From an uncultured bacterium (GTDB lineage: Bacteria > Bacillota > Clostridia > Lachnospirales > Lachnospiraceae), in the NCBI GenBank assembly GCA_905215155.1, contig CAJMPJ010000002.1, positions 71,737 to 135,736 of the forward strand: a DNA stretch of 64,000 bases, given 5' to 3'. Position numbers and translations under genes: made by a program. Position 1 is the stretch's first letter. Each line of letters opens with the position of its first letter. The notes under the pieces are model-generated. The model was given only the letters and a program-made list of their open reading frames with translations. It was not told where the DNA came from and did no database searches. This document shows, in pieces, positions 25,147 through 34,626 of the stretch.

Positions 25147-26087
25147 GACTGCCTCTCCGGAAAATTCTTATCTAAAAATGCATGCCAGTCAAATACCGCT
25201 TCCACCGAAGCGATCCCAACTTCGATCATGGAATCATCCGGCTCCTTGGTCGTAAGCTCCTGCATCCACATACCCGGACGGCTCAGTAAGTCCACAAGTT
25301 TCGATTCACTTCGTCCTGCAAGCCGCAGAAATTCATAGGAAACACCTGCAATTACCGGTATAAGTACGATTCTGCTGAGAATCCGCAGCGGAAGGGTGTG
25401 GACCTGTACCACCATGAAAAACAGAATGCTGATGAGCATGACGATCAGAAGAAAGCTGGTTCCGCACCGTTTATGTTCCTTGGAACTGTTTCTGACGTTC
25501 TCGACCGTAAGATCCAGCCCGTGTTCCAGACAGTTGATGCATTTGTGTTCCGCCCCATGGTACATAAACGTTCTTTTAATGTCCTCCATACGGGATACCA
25601 GCTTGATATAAGCGATAAATATCCCGATGCGGATAACACCCTCCAGTATGGCCATCACCGTGTGAGACGGGATAAAACGCTGAAATATACTGGCAAGAAA
25701 CATAGGCAATACCATGAATATGCAGATTGCCATCACGACGGAAAAAACCATCACCATACTCATCAGCGCCTTTTCCATCTTTTCTCCGAACATCCGCTCC
25801 AGCAGCTTTTCAAATTTGGTTGGTTCTAAATCCTCCTCGTCATCTTCAAAGAAGCTTGCAGAAAATGTCAGGGATCTCATTCCAAGAATCATGGAATCAG
25901 CAAAACTGAACACTCCCCGGATAAATGGAAGCGAAAAAAATTTCACTTTTTCCCCCATGCTGACATAAGAATCTTTTTTTACTTCAATGGCTCCGTCCGG
26001 CTTACGGACTGCTGTGGCATACTCATCCCCGTTCTTCATCATAACGCCTTCAATTACGGCCTGTCCGCCGATTCCTGAATACTTCAT
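25143..26087 (-). CDS. DUF1385 (YqhQ-like) membrane protein
   Basis: The 314-aa product starts MKYSGIGGQAVIEGVMMKNG, typical of the DUF1385 family, and has MYHGAEHKCINCLEHG in the middle, a conserved His/Cys-containing stretch. Several hydrophobic segments lie around 110-160 and 210-250. Its biochemical role is not established. Position between rpmE and prmC is common in Clostridia. Confidence 0.9.
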   Translation of the reverse strand: MKYSGIGGQAVIEGVMMKNGDEYATAVRKPDGAIEVKKDSYVSMGEKVKFFSLPFIRGVFSFADSMILGMRSLTFSASFFEDDEEDLEPTKFEKLLERMFGEKMEKALMSMVMVFSVVMAICIFMVLPMFLASIFQRFIPSHTVMAILEGVIRIGIFIAYIKLVSRMEDIKRTFMYHGAEHKCINCLEHGLDLTVENVRNSSKEHKRCGTSFLLIVMLISILFFMVVQVHTLPLRILSRIVLIPVIAGVSYEFLRLAGRSESKLVDLLSRPGMWMQELTTKEPDDSMIEVGIASVEAVFDWHAFLDKNFPERQS

Positions 26088-26141
26088 ACGCCAACCACCT
26101 CTCTATTTTAATTAGAAGCCTGTTGCTTTTTCAAAATTTCA

Positions 26142-26185
26142 AAAAAGGTTGAGCTAAAGTGTTTCCACTAAACTCAACCTTTTCT
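26142..26185 (-). terminator. Terminator after rpmE
   Basis: AAAAGGTTGAG and CTCAACCTTTT form an 11-bp stem followed by a T-run on the minus strand, ten bases after the rpmE stop. Confidence 0.85.
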
Positions 26186-26196
26186 TTGCTCCAAAC

Positions 26197-26412
26197 TTAT
26201 TCAGCCTTAACGCCATATTTACGATTGAATTTATCAATACGTCCACGAGCGGAAGCTGCTTTCTGCTGACCGGTGTAGAATGAATGACATTTAGAACAAA
26301 CTTCTACGTGGATATCTTCCTTTGTAGAACCAGTTACGAATTCATTACCGCAGTTGCAAACAACGTTTGCCTGGTAGTAATTTGGATGGATTCCCTCTTT
26401 CATGATTTTCAC
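26197..26412 (-). CDS. rpmE: Ribosomal protein L31, zinc-binding type
   Basis: A 71-aa large-subunit protein. Cysteines in VVCNCGNEF and VCSKCHSF are the expected zinc ligands of the Cys-containing L31 type. It starts [10 protein letters not shown] after an optional MKI. Its own terminator follows, so the downstream DUF1385 gene may depend partly on readthrough or another promoter. Confidence 0.95.
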   Translation of the reverse strand: MKIMKEGIHPNYYQANVVCNCGNEFVTGSTKEDIHVEVCSKCHSFYTGQQKAASARGRIDKFNRKYGVKAE

Positions 26413-26539
26413 CTCACATACTTTGATTTCTATTATATCGCGGTCCCGAAAAACCGACTTTGTCTAATAAACAGCTTGTATAGTATATCATAGAAAAAAT
26501 TTTAATGCAAGCATTTATTTCTATTAAAACCCGGATTTC

Positions 26540-28123
26540 CTAGAAAAACCTCATTTTCTTCGATGTTTCCACGAATTCCCGGTTGTTCTTTGTCTTTGCA
26601 AACAAATCAAGGATCTTTTCTACCGCCTCCTCCGGCTTCAGCGTATTGGTCGCCTTGCGGATAACATCAACCGCCTCGGCCTCTTCCCTGGTAAGCAACA
26701 GATCATCTCTTCTGGTCCCCGATTTTAAGATATCAATGGCAGGGAAAATTCTCTTTTCCGATAACTTCCGGTCAAGAACCAGTTCCATGTTGCCGGTTCC
26801 TTTAAATTCCTCATAAATAACGTCATCCATACGGCTTCCGGTATCCACAAGTGCAGTCGCAAGAACCGTAAGGCTTCCGCCTTCCCGCATGTTTCTGGCC
26901 GCACCAAAAAATCGTTTTGGCATATGGAGGGCTGCCGGATCCAGACCACCGGATAAGGTCCGGCCGCTGGGTGCTACGGTTAAGTTATAGGCCCTTGCCA
27001 GACGGGTGATGCTGTCTAAGAGTATGACAACGTCACGCCCGTGCTCCACAAGTCTTTTGGCCCGTTCTACTACCATCTCTGAAACCCGTTTATGACGTTC
27101 GGGAAGCTCATCAAAGGTAGAATACAGAACCTCCACATTCTCTCCTACAATGGACTCCTTAATATCCGTAACTTCCTCCGGTCGCTCATCAATCAAAAGA
27201 ATCATAAGGTGAATCTCCGGATGGTTTACGGTTATGGCTTTTGCCACCTGCTTTAACAACGTCGTTTTACCTGCTTTGGGTGGAGATACAATCATACCCC
27301 TCTGGCCTTTTCCTATGGGCGACAAAAGATCCAGGACCCGCATGGCGGTAGTATTTTTCCCTCCCGCAGTTTCCATATGGAGACGTTTATCGGGGAATAT
27401 GGGGGTCATATTTTCAAAGTTGGGGCGGCGTTCTGCCACACTTGCAGGATAACCGTTGATATTCTTAACATAAAGTAACGCAGCAAACTTCTCCGTAGCC
27501 GTCTTTACTCTGCGGCTGCCATGGATAATGTCTCCGGTCTTCATATTAAAACGGCGGATCTGAGAAGGTGCTACATATACATCATTCTCACCTGGCAGAT
27601 AATTTTCACACCGGATAAATCCAAATCCATCCGGCATAACCTCTAAAATACCATGGGCTTCAATCCCGCTGTCCAGTTCCTGCAATTCAGGACTGGGCTG
27701 AAAAGAAGGCTTTTGCTCTTCTGCCGCATTCTCCATTCGTGTCTCATTCCGAACCGGCGTCTCGCCATTGCTGACAGGAGCAGGGCGGTAACTTGACGTC
27801 CTCTGCTGCGTCTCAGAACGATAGGAACGAACAACTGTCTTTCTCTGACTGTTACCGGAAGAAAGTCCCTGCTGGTCCATAATCTGATTCTGGCCTGCAT
27901 CCGCAGGTGCCGGAACGGGAGCCTTTGAAACTTCCTTTGCTTCTTCCTTTTTCTCCACGGATGCATTCCCGTCTGAAGCAGAAGTTGGAGAATTTTCCCC
28001 TTCCTTTTCACAAAGTATATCTATAATTTCGGCTTTTCGCATGGAACTGCAGCCTTTGATTCCTTTGGCTTTGGCAAGCTCCTTCAATTCCGCTAACGGC
28101 AGTGTCTGTAATTTTTCACGCAT
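26540..28123 (-). CDS. rho: Transcription termination factor Rho
   Basis: Rho is the hexameric RNA-dependent ATPase that ends transcription. The product (about 527 aa) has an N-terminal SAP-like helix bundle ([20 protein letters not shown]), a long low-complexity stretch (about 45-150) rich in Ser, Gln, Pro and Glu, an RNA-binding cold-shock-like domain, Walker [12 protein letters not shown], Walker [17 protein letters not shown] and a C-terminal [15 protein letters not shown] prefer the ATG at 28123 (MREKLQTL), spaced well behind AAGGAG; an ATG at 28138 is also possible. The disordered insert is typical of high-variability Rho forms in Clostridia. Confidence 0.95.
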   Translation of the reverse strand: MREKLQTLPLAELKELAKAKGIKGCSSMRKAEIIDILCEKEGENSPTSASDGNASVEKKEEAKEVSKAPVPAPADAGQNQIMDQQGLSSGNSQRKTVVRSYRSETQQRTSSYRPAPVSNGETPVRNETRMENAAEEQKPSFQPSPELQELDSGIEAHGILEVMPDGFGFIRCENYLPGENDVYVAPSQIRRFNMKTGDIIHGSRRVKTATEKFAALLYVKNINGYPASVAERRPNFENMTPIFPDKRLHMETAGGKNTTAMRVLDLLSPIGKGQRGMIVSPPKAGKTTLLKQVAKAITVNHPEIHLMILLIDERPEEVTDIKESIVGENVEVLYSTFDELPERHKRVSEMVVERAKRLVEHGRDVVILLDSITRLARAYNLTVAPSGRTLSGGLDPAALHMPKRFFGAARNMREGGSLTVLATALVDTGSRMDDVIYEEFKGTGNMELVLDRKLSEKRIFPAIDILKSGTRRDDLLLTREEAEAVDVIRKATNTLKPEEAVEKILDLFAKTKNNREFVETSKKMRFF

Positions 28124-28288
28124 ACTATTCTCCTTCATGATTCCTTATAACATTTGTTTCGCAATCTTGGGAATGATTCACGATAGAATATCGCAAACAG
28201 ATGACCGGAATTGTACTTCCGGCCCAAATCAAGCTAAATCAGGTCGTACGATACGCCTATTATATACCTTAACAGATGAAAAGGAAAG

Positions 28289-29605
28289 TTATTTTTTCAG
28301 AAAGCCTAAGTGCTCTTTTATTTTTTTTTCGTATCCATTTTCCGTAGGACGGTAAAACCGGGTTCCTTCCATGCCATCGGGCAGATACTGCTGTTTTACA
28401 TAGTGGTTGGGATAATCATGGGCATAGAGATACCCCTGGCCATGCCCCAGCTTTGCTGCCCCTTTATAATGGGAGTCCTGCAAATGGACCGGAATGGGCA
28501 TTGTCTTTTGGTCCTTTACTGCCTGAAGTGCCTCAAAAACAGCAAGGCAGGCTGCATTGCTCTTTGGAGCAGAGGCTACATAAGTGACCGCTTCCGCCAG
28601 AATGATCTGGGCTTCCGGAAGCCCGATCCGCTCTGCCGCCTGAGCAGCAGCCACCGCTACCACCAAAGCCTGCGGATCTGCATTTCCCACATCCTCCGCC
28701 GCACAGATCATGATTCTTCTGGCAATGAACATCAAATCTTCTCCCGCGTAAAGCATACGGGCAAGATAGTAAACCGCGGCATCCGGATCAGACCCTCTCA
28801 TGCTCTTTATAAAAGCAGAAACGGTGTCATAATGGTTGTCCCCGGTCTTATCATACCGAACCACTCTTTTTTGTATACATTCCTGTGCTACTTGAAGATC
28901 AATATGGATTTTTCCGTCTTCGCTTCTTTCCGTGGTCATGATTCCAAGCTCCACGGCATTTAATGCTGCCCTTGCGTCTCCATTGGCCACATCGGCAAGA
29001 AACTCCAGTGCTTCCTCATCAATTTCCCCGTGATAGGAGCCCATCCCTTTGTCCCGGTCATATACCGCACGCCGGATGAGTTCTTTAATGTCAGCCTTTT
29101 CCAAGGATTTAAGTTCAAACACCCTGGATCTGGATAAAAGAGCCCCGTTTACTTCAAAGTATGGATTTTCCGTAGTGGCACCGATCAGTATTAACGTCCC
29201 ATCCTCTACAAAAGGAAGAAGATAATCCTGCTGGCTTTTATTGAAACGGTGGATCTCGTCCACAAACAAAATCGTCTTTTTCCCATACATTCCAAGGGCA
29301 TCTTTTGCTTCTTTAACGATTTCCTCCATATCTTTTTTTCCGGCTACCGTGGCATTTAACTGTTTAAAATCCGCACTGGTCGTATTGGCGATGACTCTTG
29401 CCAGTGTGGTTTTTCCCGTTCCGGGCGGACCGTAAAAAATCAGAGATCCCAGTTTATCCGCCTTAATCGCCCGGTACAAAAGCTTGTCTTTTCCGATAAT
29501 ATGCTGCTGGCCTACCACTTCTTCAAGCGTAGACGGACGCAGTCTGGAGGCAAGAGGGGACTCCTTTTCCATCGTATTTTCCCTCATGTAATCAAATAAA
29601 TCCAT
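28289..29605 (-). CDS. rarA: Replication-associated recombination protein RarA (MgsA)
   Basis: A 438-aa clamp-loader-like AAA+ ATPase acting at stalled replication forks. Walker A is GPPGTGKTTLARV and Walker B with DEIHRFNK follows. The C-terminal part (YLARMLYAGEDLMFIARRI, then SNAACLAVFEALQAV) is the tetramerisation domain of the family. TAGGAG stands ahead of the ATG. A strong promoter lies about 150 bases upstream. Confidence 0.94.
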   Translation of the reverse strand: MDLFDYMRENTMEKESPLASRLRPSTLEEVVGQQHIIGKDKLLYRAIKADKLGSLIFYGPPGTGKTTLARVIANTTSADFKQLNATVAGKKDMEEIVKEAKDALGMYGKKTILFVDEIHRFNKSQQDYLLPFVEDGTLILIGATTENPYFEVNGALLSRSRVFELKSLEKADIKELIRRAVYDRDKGMGSYHGEIDEEALEFLADVANGDARAALNAVELGIMTTERSEDGKIHIDLQVAQECIQKRVVRYDKTGDNHYDTVSAFIKSMRGSDPDAAVYYLARMLYAGEDLMFIARRIMICAAEDVGNADPQALVVAVAAAQAAERIGLPEAQIILAEAVTYVASAPKSNAACLAVFEALQAVKDQKTMPIPVHLQDSHYKGAAKLGHGQGYLYAHDYPNHYVKQQYLPDGMEGTRFYRPTENGYEKKIKEHLGFLKK

Positions 29606-30171
29606 TTGTTATTCTCCTATCTATTGTGACAGATGAATGCTCTGACAAAAAGTTTCATTCCATATTTAATGAGAAACAGACGATAAAATAATGCCTGTGC
29701 CATTAAAATTACATCTTTTTTCTTGAAACCATTTATAATATCCTCACTATAACCATTATGGGCAGTATTTTGCTGTTTGTCAAGAATAGTTGCTGCATAT
29801 TTCGTATATGGAAACCAGGGTTTGATAACGTAGCAATGAATGAAATTGGAAGTCCTCTCCTGTTTTCTTTAGCCATTCCAAGCGCTATTGAAAATTTAAA
29901 AAGCAAAAATATGGGTACTGACCAATGCAAAAACTTCTATATTATAGAACAAACACATAAAAATCCATATACTTTACCAAACATTGTATACAAATACATT
30001 ATAGTACCATACTTCTCGTACAAATTTATTCAAAAATTTTAGCAATCAATCAGAAAGGAAGAAAAAAGGCAGCGAAACTCCCTGTTCCCGCCGCCTTTTC
30101 ATTTTCGCTATCATTTTTACCATTCTGTCTATAACCATCTTCAGAGCTATTCAATGATTTTAAAGCAATGA
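29606..30171. other. Gap between rarA and the deacetylase gene
   Basis: Besides the rarA promoter it holds a terminator-like hairpin near 30064-30105 (AAAAGGC / GCCTTTT) for the deacetylase gene. Two short opposite-strand frames around 29733-30042 have no recognisable family or good ribosome site, and I do not call them genes. Confidence 0.5.
29755..29783 (-). promoter_or_regulatory. Probable rarA promoter
   Basis: TTGACA (29783-29778), a 17-base spacer and CATAAT (29760-29755) on the minus strand, giving a leader of about 145 nt before rarA. Confidence 0.65.
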
Positions 30172-30891
30172 TCAATCAATCATCAATTCATCGACCGTAA
30201 CAAATGTATACCCCTGTTTTGACAGAGTATCAATTACTTCAAGCGCCGCTTCCACCGATGTTGAGTACACATCATGCAGAAGAATTATGTCACCTGGTTC
30301 CACATGTTTTACGATATGGCGCACTATTTTCTTTGTGTTCTTGCTTTTCCAGTCTAAAGGATCAACATCCCATAAAACAACCGACATATTGGTAGTACAC
30401 TCCAGTTCTACATTCCATGACCCATACGGCGGACGCAAATATTGAGGCCTTACTCCTGTAATTTTCTCTATTTTCTGATTATTTTCTTCAATTTGCTCAC
30501 ACGCTGTGTTTACCGATTCTTTGCTCATCTGCACATGACTGTACCCATGATTTCCAATCAAGTGCCCGTCTGCCTGCATCTGCTTTACAATTGCTTCTTT
30601 TCCATCAATATTTTCTCCCAGGAGAAAAAATGTGGCATGAACACCTCTTTTACGGAGTCCATCCAAAAGCCGTTGTGTATAAACCGAATGAGGCCCATCA
30701 TCAAAAGTAAGTGCAATCTGCTTGCTTCCCGAGAACTGCTCCCGCACCTTATCTTTTGCCTCTGCCCCCGCATCCGCCGGCAGAAATAAAGTATTCTTCG
30801 TATCTGAATAAGAATCATACATTGCCTTTACACATAAAACATCCAGTATAAAAACGGCCAAGAGACAGACCACTTTCCATTTCATTTTCAT
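30172..30891 (-). CDS. Secreted or membrane-anchored polysaccharide deacetylase
   Basis: A NodB-type carbohydrate esterase that removes acetyl groups from peptidoglycan or another glycan outside the cell. From the chosen ATG at 30891 it begins MKMKWKVVCLLAVFILDVLCV, a signal anchor. Motif 1 is IALTFDDGPHSVYT, the metal-binding HLIGNHGYSH follows, then RPPYGSWN, LWDVDPLDWK and ILLHD, so all five NodB motifs are present. The frame is open to 30987 without a better ribosome site. Substrate is not decidable from sequence; PdaA/PdaB-like peptidoglycan enzymes are possible in a spore former. Confidence 0.88.
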   Translation of the reverse strand: MKMKWKVVCLLAVFILDVLCVKAMYDSYSDTKNTLFLPADAGAEAKDKVREQFSGSKQIALTFDDGPHSVYTQRLLDGLRKRGVHATFFLLGENIDGKEAIVKQMQADGHLIGNHGYSHVQMSKESVNTACEQIEENNQKIEKITGVRPQYLRPPYGSWNVELECTTNMSVVLWDVDPLDWKSKNTKKIVRHIVKHVEPGDIILLHDVYSTSVEAALEVIDTLSKQGYTFVTVDELMID

Positions 30892-31011
30892 AACCCCATA
30901 AGCCCAGCTTTCTGCCATTATTATTAAATCTATGGGGTATGGCAGGAAAATAAAACCATAACCTGCTGATGCAGCACAGGAAACCATGGAGCATGAAAAA
31001 AAGTTCTTACA

Positions 31012-32043
31012 TTATAAGATTCCCTCTTTTTTCCTGGTACTGTCTCGTTCCACAATGTCAGTAAACAGCATGAATTTATGAGAAGTCTCATTCTTTTCCA
31101 ATGCATCCAGCAGAATCCTGGACGCATTTTTGCTGGTCTCCACCAGTTTATTGTTCAGTGTTGTAAGGGCCGGCTTGCAGATCCGGCCGTACAACGTATT
31201 GTCAATTCCTAACACCCCTATCTGTTGAGGAACTTTTATCCCAAGTTCCTCCAGCTTCATCAACCCGCCAATGGCTAAAAGATCAACCAAATACACGATG
31301 GAATCCACTTCCGGATGTTCCTTCACCAATTGCTCTGTGATCTGGCTGCCACGTTCCAGGATCAGCCCCGGATTTGCCTCCTCACACAGGGAGCTGTAAA
31401 TAATCGCCTCTTTGGGGGAAATCCCAAGCTTTTCTACTCCTTTTATAAAGCCGTCCTCTTTGTGCTGTCCCGATGGGGTATCCTCAGATTTTACAAATGC
31501 CGGCAATTGATAGCCCAGACTTGCCAGGTACTCAACACAATCCTCCACTCCTTTTTCCTCATCCACCACAACTCCGTAAACATTCGGCAGATCCAGATAC
31601 CCATTGGCAATGACGATGGGTATATTGGATAAATGGGTTCTTAAAAGCACCGCCATCTCTTCGGTCTCAAATACGGAACCTATGAAAATGGCTCCATCCA
31701 CACGGCGCTGCTCTAATATCTGGACACAGTTTCTCTTCTGCTCAGAAGTTCGTCCAGTGCTTAAAATGATACAGGTATACCCTCTCCGTGTCATCTCCTG
31801 TTCGATTACATAGACGGATTCCGTGTGGTGGGAACTTCTGATATCTTCCAGAAGGATTCCAATAATTTTTGTGGATTGCATGGACAAACCTCTTGCCGTA
31901 TCATTCCTTATATAATTATTTTCTTCAAGAAGCTGCTGAACGCGCCTGCGTGTCTCTTCATTAATCCCTTTTTTATTATTAATAACCCTGGAAACTGTGC
32001 TTGGAGATACACCGGCCGCCTTTGCTATATCATAGATTGTCAT
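31012..32043 (-). CDS. LacI-family transcriptional regulator
   Basis: The 343-aa product has the LacI helix-turn-helix and hinge at the N-terminus (MTIYDIAKAAGVSPSTVSRV, then ETRRRVQQLLEENNY) and a periplasmic-binding-like sensor domain (IIGILLEDIRS, DGAIFIGSVFETEE). It probably represses the YiaK-like dehydrogenase gene just upstream, whose promoter carries two LacI-type operators, and is relieved by a sugar or sugar acid. It has its own promoter (32094-32122). Confidence 0.92.
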   Translation of the reverse strand: MTIYDIAKAAGVSPSTVSRVINNKKGINEETRRRVQQLLEENNYIRNDTARGLSMQSTKIIGILLEDIRSSHHTESVYVIEQEMTRRGYTCIILSTGRTSEQKRNCVQILEQRRVDGAIFIGSVFETEEMAVLLRTHLSNIPIVIANGYLDLPNVYGVVVDEEKGVEDCVEYLASLGYQLPAFVKSEDTPSGQHKEDGFIKGVEKLGISPKEAIIYSSLCEEANPGLILERGSQITEQLVKEHPEVDSIVYLVDLLAIGGLMKLEELGIKVPQQIGVLGIDNTLYGRICKPALTTLNNKLVETSKNASRILLDALEKNETSHKFMLFTDIVERDSTRKKEGIL

Positions 32044-32093
32044 ATATTTTCCTTAATCTCTTTTCCTTAATCTAATATCATTTCACAGAATTA

Positions 32094-32122
32094 ATTATAA
32101 CATCCCAATCAATGAAAAACAA
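32094..32122 (-). promoter_or_regulatory. Promoter of the LacI-type regulator
   Basis: TTGTTT (32122-32117), a 17-base spacer and TATAAT (32099-32094) on the minus strand, about 50 bases before the regulator ATG. Confidence 0.7.
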
Positions 32123-32278
32123 TCTGATTGTCTTGTGGATCACTGGTTCATTGATTCACAAAAAGTCAAAGAAGCAAGTCACTGTATCTGCACACCACAC
32201 CCCCGTACACCTAACAGTTCCTGCTTCTTCTGCCTGTTCCTCAGTTATCGTTTTACTTCCTTTTCTGGTTCTCTTCCT

Positions 32279-33280
32279 TTACATGGAAAGCACCTGATTC
32301 CATTTCTCTTCAATTACAGGGATTCCATTCTCTTTATAGTCCTTCATATTTTTAAGCTCAAGCTCTCCAGGATAATACACTTCCCCGCCTTCCTTTACAG
32401 GAATCGAGGATTTAACATCTTTTACAATATCATCGACAATCTGATCCGTAAGCTCTACAGAATTCATCTTAGTCGGATCAATGGCAATCATAATTTGGGT
32501 TAATCCCACTTCGTCACCAAATGTACCGATGGTATTTACTGAATTTCCATTAGAAAGAACGGTTGCAATCAAATCCAGGGCAATGGAGATTCCGCTTCCC
32601 TTCCAGTATCCCATAGGCAGAACCCTCTGAGTCTCTTCGATTTTAGCCGGGTCAGTCGTTAAATTTCCTTCTGAATCGTAGCCGCCCGGAACCGGAAGCT
32701 CGATGCCCTTTAACCGGCAGTCCTCCAGTTTCCCATAGGAAAACTGTGACACGGCACAGTCAATCACTACATGCTCCCCATTGCTTCTGGGAATGGCCAT
32801 TATAAACGGGTTGTTTCCAATCTTCCGATCCAAACCGCCCCATGCCGGCATATTGGGACAGGTGTTGGACCAGCATATGCCGATACAGCCCTGATCCGCT
32901 GCCTGCCAGCCGTAGCTCCCCCCTCGCATCCAGTGATTGTTATTTCCCAGTGCCACCAGTCCTATGCCGAACTCTTTGGCCAGCTCCACGGCACGGTCCA
33001 TTGCCTTCTTTGCATTCAGTGGTCCGAATCCTCTGTTTCCATTCCATCGTTCAAATGCTCCCATCCGGTTTTCACATTCGGCAGAGACAGAAGGATCAAT
33101 GGAGCCTTTCTGTAAATATTCAATGACCCTGGGGAAACGGTTCAGACCGTGGGAAAAAACACCTGCCATAGAATTCTGGGCAAAAATCTCCGCCGCTGCC
33201 TGGGCATCCTGTTCACCAAAACCATTTTTAAACAGCACTCTCTTAAATTCCTTTACCATTTCTTCATATTTTACTTTCAA
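32279..33280 (-). CDS. Malate/L-lactate dehydrogenase family, YiaK-like 2,3-diketo-L-gulonate reductase
   Basis: The product (333 aa from TTG) belongs to the NAD(P)H-dependent Ldh2/YlbC/YiaK family of 2-oxoacid reductases, distinct from Rossmann dehydrogenases. SHGLNRFPRVIEYL holds the family catalytic His, and NNHWMRGGSYGWQAADQG with CWSNTCPNMPAWGG follows, very like E. coli YiaK (DlgD). The TTG at 33280 gives LKVKYEEMVKEFKRVLF, aligning with the YiaK start, and has AAAGGAG upstream; the ATG at 33310 would add ten residues before that site. It is alone under a LacI-controlled promoter, so a role in sugar-acid use is likely; the exact substrate is inferred. Confidence 0.85.
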   Translation of the reverse strand: MKVKYEEMVKEFKRVLFKNGFGEQDAQAAAEIFAQNSMAGVFSHGLNRFPRVIEYLQKGSIDPSVSAECENRMGAFERWNGNRGFGPLNAKKAMDRAVELAKEFGIGLVALGNNNHWMRGGSYGWQAADQGCIGICWSNTCPNMPAWGGLDRKIGNNPFIMAIPRSNGEHVVIDCAVSQFSYGKLEDCRLKGIELPVPGGYDSEGNLTTDPAKIEETQRVLPMGYWKGSGISIALDLIATVLSNGNSVNTIGTFGDEVGLTQIMIAIDPTKMNSVELTDQIVDDIVKDVKSSIPVKEGGEVYYPGELELKNMKDYKENGIPVIEEKWNQVLSM

Positions 33281-33343
33281 CTCGATACACTCCTTTTCAT
33301 ATAAAATCAATTCCTGCTGCTTTTTACGTGTCCATGCACATTT

Positions 33344-33361
33344 ATTGCAACCGGTTGCAAT
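33344..33361. promoter_or_regulatory. LacI-type operator O1
   Basis: ATTGCAACCGGTTGCAAT is a perfect 18-bp palindrome matching the LacI/GalR pattern TGNAANCGNTTNCA. It lies right at the predicted transcription start of the YiaK-like gene, where a bound repressor blocks RNA polymerase. Confidence 0.85.
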
Positions 33362-33371
33362 GCTTGTTTTT

Positions 33372-33400
33372 AGAATATCAGATTTTTATAGTTATGTCAA
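33372..33400 (-). promoter_or_regulatory. Promoter of the YiaK-like gene
   Basis: TTGACA (33400-33395), a 17-base spacer and TATTCT (33377-33372) on the minus strand. Confidence 0.85.
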
Positions 33401-33474
33401 ATATTATAATGTGATTATCGCAACATTTTTTAGATATAATAAACAAATACATAAAATTTTAATATAAATTCTAT

Positions 33475-33490
33475 ATGCAACCGTTTTCAT
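33475..33490. promoter_or_regulatory. LacI-type operator O2
   Basis: TGCAACCGTTTTCA (33476-33489) also fits TGNAANCGNTTNCA. It lies about 130 bp upstream of O1, a spacing that would allow repressor looping. Confidence 0.6.
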
Positions 33491-33620
33491 TCGTTTATCT
33501 TTTTTTCTTTTATAATCATTGGCCTGCCATATTTGTCAAAGAATTATCTTATAACATGCAGACAGCATAAAATCTATATATACAAAGAAATTTCTGTGTT
33601 GATTTTATTCAGAAATCCAA

Positions 33621-33665
33621 AAAAGGGTTGTTCCTCCATCAAGATGGGGAACAACCCTTAAAGCT
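33621..33665 (-). terminator. Terminator after the cold-shock gene
   Basis: AAGGGTTGTTCC and GGAACAACCCTT form a strong stem followed by TTTTTT on the minus strand, just after the csp stop. Confidence 0.85.
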
Positions 33666-33687
33666 TAGTTTAATTAGAAGCTTTCAA

Positions 33688-33891
33688 TTAAGCCATGCAA
33701 ACATTAACTGCCTGCAGACCACGGTTTCCTTCTGTTGTTTCATAAGTTACTTTCTGACCTTCTTCTAAAGTCTTGTAACCATCTGAAACAATACCGGAGA
33801 AATGTACGAAAACTTCCTCACCTGTAGCGTCATTCACGATGAAACCGTATCCCTTAGCACCATTAAACCATTTTACTGTACCGTTGTTCAT
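33688..33891 (-). CDS. Cold-shock protein (CspA family)
   Basis: A 67-aa single cold-shock domain with RNP1-like KGYGFIV and RNP2-like VFVHFSGI motifs and the standard start ([15 protein letters not shown]). Such proteins bind single-stranded RNA and DNA and melt RNA hairpins. The leader carries an intrinsic-terminator-like hairpin between promoter and gene, so expression may be set by antitermination, possibly by Csp itself. Confidence 0.95.
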   Translation of the reverse strand: MNNGTVKWFNGAKGYGFIVNDATGEEVFVHFSGIVSDGYKTLEEGQKVTYETTEGNRGLQAVNVCMA

Positions 33892-33943
33892 AACGTGTAC
33901 CTCCTATAAAAAAAAAATTATTAATTGTTATATCGTCTGAAAC

Positions 33944-34003
33944 AAAAAATCACATATTTTTGTAAATCATCATCCGAAAATAATGACTTACAAAAATATG
34001 TGA
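33944..34003 (-). promoter_or_regulatory. Terminator-like hairpin in the csp leader
   Basis: TCACATATTTTTGTAA (minus 34003-33988) and TTACAAAAATATGTGA (33965-33950) pair perfectly over 16 bp with a loop of 22. A T-run follows at 33949-33944. It lies after the csp transcription start and about 50 bases before the csp ATG. Confidence 0.8.
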
Positions 34004-34033
34004 AATCATAACTCCATTCGATAATACATGTTC

Positions 34034-34062
34034 ATTCTAACCCGAATTTGCAAAAATGTCAA
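34034..34062 (-). promoter_or_regulatory. csp promoter
   Basis: TTGACA (34062-34057), a 17-base spacer and TAGAAT (34039-34034) on the minus strand; predicted start near 34027. Confidence 0.85.
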
Positions 34063-34082
34063 GACCATTTCTGCATTTTATC

Positions 34083-34119
34083 ATATGAAAAACAGAGTGT
34101 GACACTCTGTTTTTCATAT
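34083..34119. terminator. Bidirectional terminator after rplL
   Basis: ATATGAAAAACAGAGTGT and its exact inverse meet around a single central base. The GTTTTTCATAT ends give T-runs on both strands. It ends the rplJ-rplL transcript and separates it from csp. Confidence 0.85.
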
Positions 34120-34132
34120 AGTGGAAACGCAA

Positions 34133-34504
34133 TTACTTTAAAGTAACTTTTGCGCCTTCTGCTTCTAAAGAAGTCTTGATCTGCTCTGCTTCTTCCTTAG
34201 ATGCGCCAGCCTTTAATACCTTAGGAGCACCGTCAACTACGTCTTTTGCTTCCTTTAAGCCTAAGCCAGTAGCTTCACGAACAACTTTGATAACTTTAAC
34301 CTTGTTAGGACCAACTTCTGTTAATTCTACGTCGAATTCTGTCTTCTCTTCTGCTTCTGCTGCGCCGCCTGCTGCTGCAACTACTACGCCTGCTGCTGCA
34401 GATACACCGAATTCTTCCTCACATGCCTTTACTAATTCGTTTAATTCTAATACAGATAATTCTTTGATAGCTTCGATAAATTCAGCTGTTGTTAACTTTG
34501 CCAT
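34133..34504 (-). CDS. rplL: Ribosomal protein L7/L12
   Basis: The 123-aa stalk protein contacts translation factors. It shows the N-terminal dimer domain ([16 protein letters not shown]), the Ala-rich hinge ([19 protein letters not shown]) and the C-terminal factor-binding domain ([18 protein letters not shown]). The ATG at 34504 is chosen since GGAGG stands nine bases before it; the frame is open further upstream. It follows rplJ. A terminator comes directly after, and rpoB is not next. Confidence 0.97.
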   Translation of the reverse strand: MAKLTTAEFIEAIKELSVLELNELVKACEEEFGVSAAAGVVVAAAGGAAEAEEKTEFDVELTEVGPNKVKVIKVVREATGLGLKEAKDVVDGAPKVLKAGASKEEAEQIKTSLEAEGAKVTLK

Positions 34505-34626
34505 TATAATATACCTCCGTATTTGATATGTTTGTTTTCTTTTAATGGAAGTTCGATTCACCTTTGGCTCATCGAACGGCTATTTTTCTACATAAAACGG
34601 TGCTTTCGCTTGTTTTATAAAGAAAA

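Noticed and set aside
29733..30042. Opposite-strand frames of 65 and 94 codons between rarA and the deacetylase gene.
   Set aside because: They overlap each other and the rarA promoter, lack ribosome sites and match no family known to me.
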